Of a DNA stretch of 64,000 nucleotides, positions 1 through 10,756 are shown in pieces. Where the stretch lies: positions 868,001-932,000 of the forward strand of contig JAVLRN010000010.1 of the NCBI GenBank assembly GCA_032821775.1, written 5' to 3'. Origin of the DNA: Sanguinoderma infundibulare (taxonomy: Eukaryota; Basidiomycota; Agaricomycetes; Polyporales; Polyporaceae). The first letter of the stretch is position 1. Each line of letters begins with the position of its first letter. The notes beneath the pieces are model-generated. The model searched no databases, was not told the DNA's origin, and saw nothing but the letters and a program-made list of their open reading frames with translations. Both the position numbers and the translations under genes were made by a program.

Positions 1-230
1 CATCTGTTGACGAAGAGAGGTGGGACTTGAACTAGAGATGCAGTACCACCCCAAGGCACTTTATATGATACATTTGGGAATAGCGCAATGCGATTCGGTA
101 GTAGAATACAGCTGCGGCAGTGGGCGGCGGGCGGGACGTCCTCCTGGCTCGATCTCCGCCCGCCACCACGATCTGTGTGGATATGTCTACATGCTTGTAG
201 GGTCCAGTCATTACACCGACCTTGCGGCAT
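1..230. other. 3' flank of UMP1, no gene seen
   Basis: This stretch lies downstream of the UMP1 stop codon. Its open frames are short and resemble no protein I know. It probably holds the UMP1 3' untranslated region. Confidence 0.5.
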
Positions 231-901
231 TCACATGCGGAGCTTCCTCTCCATGTCAGCGTGGATGTCCATCGAGTGTGTCATCTCCGCCGCTGTGTGC
301 GCACGTCGAGTCAGTGCACGTCCGGAAAGCGAGAGAGAGGAGTGAAAAGACGAAGGACGTACCTGAGCCCATGAAGTCTGCGCACTCGACGGTCTCGTCG
401 CGGCCCATGAGGATGTCGAGATGGAGGTTCGACTGGGGGAGGATGGGCATGTGTGGGTTCTGCCGGAGTGGCGATGAATGCTAGGGGCATGGGACGATGG
501 ATGGCAAAGACAGAGACGGACCTGGCTGACGATCTTGCGCTCCATGAGAATGCGCATGGGCATGTGGAGCCCGAAGAGCTGGCGCTGCATCTGGAGCTTC
601 ATGTTGTCTTGTGTCGCCTCCCACTTTAGATAGCAAGAAAACGTTGGTCAAAGTGATGCTACAGACGAAGGAGAGGGCAAGCGTACATTCTCTAGGCGGC
701 CATGGATCGTGCTTGTCTTCGTCACCTCTGTTGCGAGACTCCGTGGACCGTGTTTGAGGGTATCGTGAAGGCCAAAGCTGTTGCTTGTGTCCTGGACAGA
801 TGCGGACTTGGTCTCGCGACCGGGGACAATGCGAAGGGAGTCCTAGACATAGAGCCAGTAAGAACAGTGCGCCTTCTCGCAATGTCAGAGATACTCACCA
901 T
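231..901 (-). CDS. UMP1: Proteasome maturation factor Ump1/POMP
   Basis: Chaperone of 20S proteasome assembly that binds half-proteasomes and is degraded when the core matures. I rebuilt five exons on the minus strand: 901-899, 842-687, 623-522, 459-363 and 292-231, giving 139 residues, the usual family length. Visible family landmarks are SLRIVPG near the N terminus, LHDTLKHGPRSL, the QRQLFGLHMPMR block, the LDILMGRDET motif, and a C-terminal DIHADMERKLRM. All splice phases agree. The first coding exon is only the ATG, followed directly by GTGAGT. The gene is divergent from the ABC transporter at 1256, with about 350 bp shared between the two starts. The identification rests on motif order along the whole protein, so an alternative is unlikely. 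Confidence 0.93.
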
Positions 902-954
902 GGTAGGAGACTAAGAGGATGTATCACAAGGAAGGAGAGAGGAGGCAGCAGGCT

Positions 955-976
955 GAGGATGAGGATGAGGATGAGG
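955..976. repeat. GAGGAT hexanucleotide microsatellite
   Basis: Short run of GAGGAT units in the region shared by the divergent UMP1 and ABC transporter genes. It lies outside the coding exons, and a role in transcription is not shown. Confidence 0.7.
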
Positions 977-1255
977 TTGGGATGAGGAGAGGCAGGACGC
1001 GTCATTCTCATCGGCCCGGCGGTCAAACGCTGGGCGTTACTCGACGTTGGAGTCGGTTTGCGCAGGTTTGCGCGTTGTGCCATACGACGGCCACGATTGT
1101 CCACGTCGTGCTTGCCCCATACATCTAATCTGCTTGACGACCTGAACTCTGGAATTGCTGCTACTACCTCTCTCTGCTATTAAGACCTGCTGTTGCTGTT
1201 TGGACACTGTACTGCTATCTCACAACCCCAACTTAAACGCACCAACTCAAACACG

Positions 1256-3914
1256 ATGGGCCGGAGCTCCCGCCGCACGCGCTCCACCCGCCCAGGGAAA
1301 TTCGACCCCTCCGACCACACGCGCGTGAAGCACACCCGGATCGGTGTCTGGGATCTCTACGAAGAGGTCAACCCCGCGAGCGCATTCGTCCCAGGCGCAT
1401 CCTACGCCGAGCGCGCGTTCGCCGCGTATGAATGTCTGCCGTACCTCGCGCGGATGGTCTGCGACGTCCTCGCGATCCGCAGCTGTTGGGGGTTGCTCGT
1501 CGCGTATGCCCTTGCGGAGGGTGGGCAGGCGTTATTGCCCGCGATGTCACTGTGGTACGTGTCACGCTCTTCGCGCGAGTTCGAGTTGGGGTCCGAGGGA
1601 GAATTATGCTGAGTGGACGATGGATGGGTCAGGTATTCGGGGCAGCTGATCAACATAGTGCGTATCCAGGCTATTTAATCCCATGCGAGAATATGCTTTG
1701 TATCCTGTTCATTCTTCAACGCACCCTGACGCCCCGCACCTGTCCCGTCCTCCATGAGATCGAGAAATGCAACGCGATATACTAACTTGCCTTTCCAGCT
1801 ACAAACGACAATTGACACCCGAACAGTCGACGCCGACACGCTCTTCCGCGTCTGCGTCGGCCGCGTCGGATGCTCCATCTTCCGCCGCGTCCTCAGCTAC
1901 ATCCTCTCTGAATTGCGTGGGCCTCTCTCCCGGCGCCTCAAAGCACGCTACTCCCTCCACCTCTTCCGCGCCCGAGCAAGACTTGATCTCCCAACGTTCG
2001 AAGACCCTCTCGTGCAACGGCAGCTCGAGGAGGCGTCGTCGACGTCGGGGAGCATCGCGTACGATACGCTTGTGATGGGCGCGGGGATCGTGTCGACGCT
2101 CGTACAGGTCGTATCGCAGGTGAGTGTGCTCGCCAGCGTCCTCGGCGGGCAGAGGGACGGGGTCTTGCTCGCGCTCTTGAGCTTCGCGACGAGCATGGGC
2201 GACTGGGTGACGCGATGGAACGCGTTCGCGACAACGGAGGGTGAGTCCATTAATGACAGACGCGTATGCCAAGCTAACGGGCTGACGGTGCGACAGTGTG
2301 GGCCGCGACGACGAAGGACAAGGATTATATACAGATGACGGGGATGAAATACGTAGTGAACAACATGGAGCACCGGAAAGAGTTCATCACTGGCAATCTG
2401 AACGAGTTCATGACCAATGGTGCGTCCACCGTATATTGTCATGCCATTTACAGTCCTAACTCCGAGGAAAGAATTCAAAAAGGTGTCTGAACGCGTCGGA
2501 CCCGACAACGCGGTTGATTTCAACGACCTCCGCCGTTCGCAGCGAGGAAGACAACGTTTCAATTTGTTTGGCCTGATGCAGGACCCACTACGGGAGCTGC
2601 CGCAGATCGTGTTTACGCTCCGCGCGATTCAGTACCCGGCGTCGATGCCGGTCTCGCTCGCGTCCCTCAACTTGTTGCAGCAGACGACGTCGCACTTCTC
2701 GTTTACCGTGTGGCGGTTCTTCGACCAGACCAGCTCGATCACCGACCAGCTGTCCACCATTCGCAAACTGTACGAAGTGGCAAATATTCCGAACCGAATA
2801 AAAGATGGCAAGGTGCCTTTCCCGGAGGACGCACAGAAAATCAGGCACGGTGTCGAGTTGGAATTCAGGTCGGCTTTCCGTACCATTCGCCGTTCTCTCT
2901 CGCTAACGATCCCCGCAGGAACGTATCCTTCCGTTACCCCGGCTCAGACCATCTCGCTGTCAACAACGTATCTTTCACGCTTTCTCCCGGACAGCTGTGC
3001 GTGATCGTCGGCGCTAACGGCTCCGGCAAGTCCACCATCCTGAAGCTCGCTGTCCGGTTGTACGACCCAACGGCAGGCCAGATCCTCCTCGACGGTCACG
3101 ACATCCGCACGCTCCGCCTCGCCGACCTCCGGGCCGCCGTCTCGGTCCTCTTCCAGGACTACACCCACTTCCCCCTCTCGATCCGCGACAACATCGCGCT
3201 GGGCGACCCGGCGCACTTCCACAACGACGCCCACGTCCAGGAAGCGGCGCGGCTGGGGGGCGCAGCGGACCTCGTGGAGCGCCTGCCGGACAAGTACGAG
3301 ACGTACCTCGACCGGCCCGTGCGCGACTATTTCTCGGGTATGCCAGAGGGCACACGGACGCTGTTCGGTCGGGAGATCGACTTTGCGGGCGTGAGGGGGG
3401 CGGGGGGCATGGCGAGCCGCGCGAGCGGGCCAGGGCTGAGCGGGGGAGAGATGCAGCGGCTGGCGGTGTCGCGGACGTTCATGCGGAGCGTGGTTGGCGA
3501 GGACGCGGATGCGAGGGTGGGGCTGTTGTTGTTTGACGAGCCGAGTGCATCGTTGGACCCCACGGCCGAGCACGGTACGTACCTCTGGTGTTTGTTGGGC
3601 CGTTTGAAGCTGTGCTGATCCCCGTCGGGCGATTGTGCTTAGATCTGTTCGGGAGGCTGCGGGAGCTGAGGGGGAACAAGACGATGGTGTTCTCGTCGCA
3701 CAGATTCGGGAGCCTGACGAGGCATGCGGATCTCATACTGTCAGTTGACGTGTTCGATTCTCTTACATGCGATATATACTCACACGAGTCTCCCCTGCAC
3801 GTTAGATACATGAACGATTCGGTGATTGTGGAGGCTGGGACGCACGATGAGCTCATGAAGCGAGAAGGAGAGTATGCGCGAGTATGGATGCTGCAAGCGC
3901 AGGCATTCATCTGA
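1256..3914 (+). CDS. Half-size ABC transporter, type I exporter-like NBD
   Basis: One membrane region and one C-terminal nucleotide-binding domain, so it probably works as a dimer to move a substrate across a membrane with ATP. I rebuilt eight exons: 1256-1554, 1633-1657, 1799-2240, 2297-2419, 2454-2868, 2919-3574, 3643-3739 and 3806-3914. They give 613 residues in phase. The NBD has Walker A GANGSGKST, a Q-loop in VLFQDYTHFPLS, signature LSGGEMQRLAVSR, Walker B LLLFDEPSASLDP and an H-loop histidine in MVFSSHR, so it should hydrolyse ATP. There is a long insertion between the Q-loop and the signature. The membrane part is divergent and I cannot assign a substrate or subfamily. The gene is divergent from UMP1 and sits beside the P450 locus. 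Confidence 0.9.
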
Positions 3915-4059
3915 GTGACCGCTGAGTATTACCTCGTTGAGGTTCACTTCATTGCGGATGGCCATGCTCGATCGATACCGGATTGCGCATGTACAGTATC
4001 TGGTTATGAAGGGGTTGCCGAGATATCACTAACAGTGCATATATATTCAGGAATACAAT

Positions 4060-4600
4060 GCTCTTGCACGATGCTCATCCCAACGCTCGAACAATCGTGC
4101 AAGGGTTACTCAGCTTTCCATCTGAATCCCCGCTTGCGGCGGCATTCGCGTCGGTGGTGGGCGCGTGCTTCGACCTCTTCATTGCACTCGTAATTATTTC
4201 ATTATTGGTGATCTTCGATCTACTGCTCCGCCGCGCGACACGGGCTGGGGCCACGCTTTCTACCAGCATGCCCATTCCATACAGTGGACCGGCTACAGCG
4301 CCCTGAGCTAGGTAAGCAACGTTCTTCGTGTCTAAAGTCGACGTGTCCTTAGTCTGACCCGGTTCAACAGAGATGTCCGTACTTTCGGAATTTCAGTCAA
4401 TTCGTCGTCCAGATCTATTCTACCCAGGCGCTGACGTTATATTCTGTACAGGTCTGGTTCAGATCTGAATACCGCGTCCATGGGCTTCGGTAGTGGCGGC
4501 GCCGTGACGCTGTCATCGATGCTGATTCTCGCAGTACTCAGAGACTCGGAAGCTACTCGAGGGGCCTCTGCTGTTGAGAGTGCCATTTCACAGTTACGTA
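4060..4600 (+). pseudogene. Decayed cytochrome P450 relic
   Basis: Remains of a third P450 copy upstream of the intact one at 5835. The end of exon 1 is recognisable. Fourteen bases at 4304-4317, covering the splice donor, are identical to 6041-6054 in the intact gene. CAGCATGCC just upstream also matches. After only about 135 bp a second block begins at the acceptor near 4450 and follows the start of exon 3 of the intact gene (6295 on), with clear base matches for about 75 bp but broken frames. Exon 2 is mostly gone and nothing after exon 3 is recognisable. A hydrophobic stretch at 4150-4230 may be the old membrane anchor. The outer limits are approximate. Confidence 0.6.
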
Positions 4601-5734
4601 TGTTATCGATGATGACGATTAGGTGAAGATCCGCTGAGAAGCACTCAAGAGTCCTGTGGAACACTTGGTTCGGGGGAGAATCCTTGTGGAGGTCTTGGAT
4701 ATCCCAGTAATTCCGGTGCCACGACGTCGAAGATTGCAAAAAAGCAGCTGTATCACAACTACTCTGTTCGAACACGTCAAGACCGGGTTAATATGTACGT
4801 CATTTCATCCATTCACCGAAGGAAACCTCGGCTAAAGGTAGTGTGTGATTTGCGTAGAACTAAAGCTGGCGCCCCATCCGAGTTGTTCCTCTTCCCCGCT
4901 CTTCTCTCCTAGGCTAAGATCTCCCCTCACGAAGGATTCAATGCCATGGTCTATATGCTCAAATTCCGATCGGGCTTTTATGGCCCCGGAGTCTCGACGC
5001 GAGGCACTCGACAGGCACACGCCCCGGGCCTTCGTGACGTCTACATGATAGACTCGGTCAGGAGACGTCGGGGAAATCGAGCAATCGTGACCACTTCCGG
5101 CAGACGTCCGACACAGCCACTGCTGTTGTGCAGTAGTTGTCCCTCTTTTATATCACGGGCGACATTATCCCCGGAGGCAGCTATCCACGAAGCGGAGACG
5201 TTCAACTCCACTCTGTAACATCGGCGGTTGGCTTTCGGTGAGCGATTTTAATCCCTCTATTCGTTTATGCCCAGTCCGCCGTTATGTATATGTGCCACTG
5301 TTAAGTACGTCTTCCAAAACCCGTTTGGTCTACATTTCTCACATGGTCGCTAGCATGTGGCTGACGTTGACACCAGAAGGGTGTCATCTATGGTTCGCCT
5401 ATTGTGAAGAACAGAGCAATCGCACTAGCTCGCCGAAGCTACAATCTGAATTGGCGTCTCCTACGCTTCTGTTCCGTTCTCATTCAACGAGGGCAACGCA
5501 AGGACAGAGTGAATGGACTCTCGTGCCAGCTGATGGCAAAGCATAGGGACGCCATAGTGCTTGCAATACACTCACCTCTGATGCACCGACAGGAATTCAT
5601 CGATGTGCTAGAACTTGTGCTGTAGGCATGGAACCTATCAAGGCGAAGCGATGTCCATGATGCGACCGTTGGGTTGTAACTAACTGAATGGTGCTGTCTC
5701 ATTGGTATGTAACCCATTCGCACGCGCATGGTAG
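4601..5734. other. Gene-free stretch between P450 relic and P450 gene
   Basis: I see no frame with recognisable protein similarity or a consistent exon chain. It may contain further decayed P450 sequence, but I could not align any to the intact copies. Confidence 0.4.
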
Positions 5735-5735
5735 A

Positions 5736-5740
5736 TATAA
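5736..5740 (+). promoter_or_regulatory. TATA-like element of P450 gene
   Basis: TATAA lies about 95 bp before the ATG at 5835, a reasonable distance for a fungal core promoter. It is a short motif match only, with no transcript evidence. Confidence 0.35.
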
Positions 5741-5834
5741 CGAATACGTTGCAGAGTCCCTAGTCTCACTGCGCCGCACTGTCAGTTGCTACAGAGCGAC
5801 CTGGACGAGTTTCCCTCTATACACTCCCTTCGAC

Positions 5835-7940
5835 ATGGTCAGCGCTTTGACCGCCTTCCTCTCCCTTGCACCGCTGGTCGTCTCACCGGTGGTAGTCTTC
5901 TATCTTCTGTCCATTGCGCAATGGAGAGCTCGTGCTCGTGGACGTCCGCTTCCCCCAGGACCAAGGCCTCTTCCGATCGTTGGCAACTTGTTCAGCATGC
6001 CTCGTTCCAGAGTGTGGGTGGGGTATCGAGACCTCAGCCGTGAGCTAGGTAAGCGATATCTTCACTATTCCTTTCGACGAGAGCTTTGACAGAAGTCCTT
6101 GAAGGGGATCTCCTATACTTTCGAGTGCTCGGACATTCGATTCTGGTACTTGGGGGCGCCGACGCGATTTTCGAATATCTCGAGAAACGGTCCGCAAACA
6201 CGTCCGATCGGGTGCAAATCCCAATGATAGAACTGTAAGTCCTCCGAGGTAGATGCATCTTCAAGCTTCAACGGTGACGTCGTTTACTGCACAGGTCTGG
6301 GTCGAGCCTGAACTTCGGTCTCATGCCCTACGGGCAGTGGTGGCGCCGTCACCGACGGCCGTTCTGGCAATACTTCCACCGAGAGGCCGCACAGCAATAC
6401 CAGCCAACACAGGAATCCCTCGCGCATATCTTTTTAGGAAAATTGCTCGAGAACCCCGGCCGCTTGAAGGAGCTCGTACGCTTGTGAGTTAATCGTGATT
6501 GGCTTAATTTCTTTACCTGACATCCGCGGGTAGCAACTTTGCTTCGGTGATGTTGAACATAATGTATGGCATCGACGTCAAGGACGAAGACGACGTTTAT
6601 GTGAAGATAGCCGAAGAAGCCATGGAGGGTCCGGTGCAAGGCTTGGTTCCGGGCAAATTCTTAGTCGATGTCTTACCGTTCCTTCGATACATACCCTCCT
6701 GGATCCCGGGTGCGACGTCGCAGAAACTGTGGGCCAAATGGCAGGCAGCAGGCGAGAGACTGAAGAATATGCCATTCTACCATGTCAAGGCTAAGCTGGT
6801 GGGTCATCCTAATCCGATGCGAGAGTTGCTGACGCGAGGTCCATTCTAACGTTGACTTGGTGCCACGTTGTAGGCGAATGAAGAAGCTTCTCAAGCCATT
6901 GCTGCCAAGATGCTCACGAGGCTCGCCCACCTTGGAATCTCGTCCCCGGAAGAAGAGGAGATAGCGATGAATGTCGCGGCCGTTTCTTACGAAGGTACGA
7001 CCGCATTTTGATTTAAAGACCGCTCGCTGACCACTATATGGACACATTCAGCTGGCACCGATACGGTACATGTTCAACTTGTGTGTCCCCGCTGCCTTTC
7101 TGATACCCGTTTTGAAGGTGTTTGCGACCCTTCTCGCCGTATTCTCCGCAGTGTCTCTTCATCCCGAAGTGCTCGGAAAGGCCCATTCCGAGCTCGATGC
7201 AGTCGTTGGGCCACATCGTCTGCCAGACTTCGGCGACAAGGATTCGCTGGTCTATGTCAATGCTATCATCAAAGAGTCTCTGCGATGGCACGTGGCTGCT
7301 CCCATCGGTGCGCCTCACGCGACTACCGTCGACGATGAGTTCCGCGGATACTTCATTCCGGCTGGGACTGTGCTGATTCCAAACACGTGGTATGTCTGTC
7401 TCGTTGGACCTGTCCTGTGTGAGCGTTCTGCTGAAGCCTTCACGAGGGCTTGCATGCACGACCCCGAGGTCTTCGAAGATCCCGACGTCTTCCGACCGGA
7501 AAGGTTCATACGCGATGGCAGACTCGATCCCGGCGTGCGCGATCCGGCAGCGTTTGTCTTCGGCTACGGTCGAAGGTCAGTTTCACTCGCTGGCACTGGG
7601 GTTCGTTAGGCTCATATATACTAGGATCTGTCCCGGACGCTACTTCGCCGAAGCTGCATTGTTCATTAACGTTGCATGCGCGCTGCATGTTTTTGATATC
7701 ACCCCGCCAGTCGGAGAGGATGGCCATCCCATCAAGGTCATGAAAGGGTGCACGGACGGGGTTCTATCGTGAGTGTCACGCCAGATCTCGTTGTATGCTT
7801 TTGGTGAATGTCCTTGGCGTAGCTATCCGGCGGATTGTCGTTGTTCCATCAAGCCAAGATCTCCGACGGCTGAAGCGTTGATTCAGTCTCATGCGGCAGC
7901 AGCGCGTTCGGGTTTGGATAACGAGAAAATGGATGTCTAG
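5835..7940 (+). CDS. Cytochrome P450 monooxygenase (copy A)
   Basis: Membrane-anchored haem-thiolate monooxygenase, expected in the ER and fed electrons by a P450 reductase. The substrate is unknown. I rebuilt ten exons: 5835-6048, 6093-6234, 6295-6483, 6534-6798, 6874-6994, 7052-7065, 7118-7389, 7447-7575, 7625-7768 and 7823-7940. They give 535 residues. Landmarks are an N-terminal hydrophobic anchor, the proline hinge LPPGPRPLPIVGN, the I-helix AGTDT, the K-helix ESLR, PERF, and the haem loop FGYGRRICPGR with the cysteine ligand. Exon 6 is only 14 nt and carries most of the I-helix motif. The overall look is that of the large Agaricomycete CYP expansions often annotated as OrdA-like. It faces its paralogue tail to tail. 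Confidence 0.93.
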
Positions 7941-8069
7941 AAATCTGCTATGCGCGGCATAGTCACAGAGTATCTTCCTTGCTGATCAATATTTGTGGAG
8001 CGAGCACGAAACCCGAATACCGCATTCAACTGAACAAGTAAAAGCCGTATAGTAGTAGCTATTCATGAA

Positions 8070-10179
8070 TCATTCCGTCGCAGTGTAGGCTCCCGCAGCG
8101 TGCTGGCGTATCAACGCCTTTGCTGCTGCAGATCGTGGCTGAATGTTGCACCGAACGTCTTCGGGGTATCTAAGGATCGCGACTTCATAAGCCCGTTCCC
8201 AACAGTTGCACATCATTTGACTAGACTCACGAATTGAAACCATCCGTCGGCCTGTACTGGACCCGGACTGGCTTTCCGTTCTCTCCGAGAGGCGGCGTTA
8301 TGTCAAAGACATGGAGGACCGATGCGACATTGATGAAGAGCGCAGCTTCAGCGAAGTGGCGTCCGGGACAGACCCTGTATACGAGTATAAGCGTCCTCCG
8401 CAACATATCTGATCGCTCTAGCTCAACGGCATACCTTCGACCGTGGCCGAATATGAACGCTGTGGGATCGCGGACGGTGGGATCTAACTTGCCGTCACGG
8501 ATAAAACGCTCCGGACGAAAGTCTTCAGGATCCTCGTACACGTCGGGGTCGTGCATACAAGCCCTCAATACCAAGTCAATACAGAACTCGTGTACAGGGA
8601 AGATGGGCGCACCATGTTGCCGGTATCAGAACCGTACCAGCGGGTATGAAATAACCACTGAGTTCGTCGTCCCCCACAGTGGCATGCGGCACACCAGACG
8701 GTACCACGACGTGCCACCGCATAGCTTCTTTGATGATCGCGTCGATGTAGACCAGCGATTCTCGGTCGTTGAAGTCAGGCAAACGGTCCGGGCCAACGAC
8801 GGCGTCGAGCTCCGCCTGGGCGTTTTTGAGAGCGGCGGGGTTGAGAGAAATACCGAAGAACACCGCCTGTAGGGTGGATAACACCTGAAAATCTTCGCAT
8901 TAGTGAGATCAACGGACGAAATGTGTGAATCAACAGCACTGTGTCGATAGCGGCTGGGGTTGGGAGGGTGTCAGTCGCAAATATGCCTGAGATGGCGAGC
9001 GGCGATTACCTTCGTAAGCCACCATGCCCACGTTCTTCACGACTTCCTCGTCTTCCTCTGAAATCGTGCCCTGGACGGGAGAAAGCTTGGCAAGCAGCCT
9101 CCCTATAATCGACTGAGAGCCTTCCACTTTCTGCTGAATGCAAGGCAGTAGCGTCAGCCGGTTTCACCTGGTACGTCAGCGTCCAAGCTCACCATTTGTG
9201 CTTTGGAGAGCAAATACGGTACGTGTGTCAAACGATCCCCGGCATCCTGCCATCGTCTCCATAGCTTCGGTGACTGAGCACCCGGAATCCATGGTTGAAT
9301 GTAACGTAACAAGGGGATGAACTCGACCAGGAATTTCCCGGGGACTAAACCCTGCACAACACCTTCCATGGCCGCTTCGGCAATGGCCATGAGCTCGTCG
9401 TCCTCGCCCTTGACGTCAACATTGTAGAGAATCTTCATGATACTGGCGGTGAATGCACTGCGCAAGTATTAAAGATAACCCGATTCCCAACGCTGCACGA
9501 AGGGTTGCTTATTGGAAGAAAAGACGTACAACCGGATCAACTGCTTCAGCCGCTCTGGCTCATCTAACAGCTTTCCGAGGAAGAGATGAGTCGAGGCGCG
9601 TTGAACTGGTTGGTATGCGACGGCTGCGTCTCGGTAGAAGAACTGCCAGAAGGCGCGTCTGTGACGGCGCCACGTCTGGCCATAAGGCATAAACCCGAAG
9701 TTCCGAGCCTGCCCGCAACTGTACACCATCGTTCAAAAGAGTCTGACTCGCAACCGAATATTGGGAGAACTCACAGCTCTGTCATCGGAGTCTGCTTGCG
9801 ACCGGATGTATTCGCGGCCCTCTTGTCGAGGTACTCGGTGATTATATTCGCGCTCGCCAGCACAACGAAGGATTGACCTAACACTCGAAAGTGTATGATG
9901 TCCCCTTCGTGTCATGGAAGATATAAGCAAAACAAGGGGAGGAAAAGGGTAAAAACACTTGCCAAACTCTGCACGGAAGTCGCGATACGCCAAAAAGGCG
10001 AACCGCCCGGGCATGTTAAACAAGTTCCCAACAATTGGCAAGCCCTTTGGGCCTGGGGGGAATGGAAGGCCACATATTCGAGCTCTCCATTGACTGAGGG
10101 ACAGTAGGTGGAGGAGGACGAGGAATACGATGACTAGGGCGGCTGGGTAGATGAGGTTGAAATCCGCAAGGCCGTCCAT
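8070..10179 (-). CDS. Cytochrome P450 monooxygenase (copy B)
   Basis: Paralogue of the P450 at 5835 in the opposite orientation, with only about 130 bp between the two stop codons. Ten exons: 10179-9963, 9904-9775, 9718-9530, 9457-9193, 9133-9010, 8953-8940, 8884-8613, 8563-8435, 8374-8231 and 8169-8070. They give 527 residues. Exons 3, 4, 6, 7, 8 and 9 have the same lengths as in copy A (189, 265, 14, 272, 129 and 144 nt). It has an N-terminal anchor, PFPPGPKGLPIVGN, K-helix EAMR, PERF, and haem loop FGHGRRVCPGR. The I-helix reads AAIDT rather than AGTDT, but the acid-threonine pair is kept. Intron 1 uses a GC donor (GCAAGT). It appears intact, with substrate unknown. Confidence 0.92.
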
Positions 10180-10756
10180 CGGGGGAGGAGGGGAGGATGC
10201 TGTGGGTATTAGTCAGTATCGACAACATGCTCGAGGTCTTAAGTAGGGAGACAATGGAAGCAAGAGCACATTACTAACTCAGGCTGAAGGACGGCACGAA
10301 AGGCACGATATGTGGATGCAATAATAGCTAACTCACCGGCGCGGGTTTGAAAACCTTAGCCTTACTACCTCTGCAGCTGATTGGACATTTAGCCGCGACC
10401 TTCCCATGTCAAATCTAGTACAGCCGGTTTTCTCCTGGGTTTTGACGGATTGGAAATTTGCTGAACCTTCTGCACAACGCCGATTGCATCGTAAATTAAA
10501 CAATGTTTTAAAACCCAATGACGCATACTCACCTCCAATCCAGCAAGTTTGGACGTACTTTTCATGCATTCAGCGTACTTGATACCGTTTGTAACGACCA
10601 TCGAGGAGAGCTGTGTCGGATGTAGCGCAACAAACATCTGAACGCAAGACATGGCAGATCAAAGGCGCAGCACCAGATTACCAAGTTATGTATTTTCCGT
10701 GAAGACACTAGATCTTCTTGCATTCCCTCTTGCATTGACAAGCGTACTACAAGGGC
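10180..10756. other. Intergenic, P450 copy B promoter side
   Basis: No supported gene. It should contain the promoter of the minus-strand P450 and the 3' end of the acid phosphatase transcript. The minus-strand open frames here resemble nothing known to me. Confidence 0.45.
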
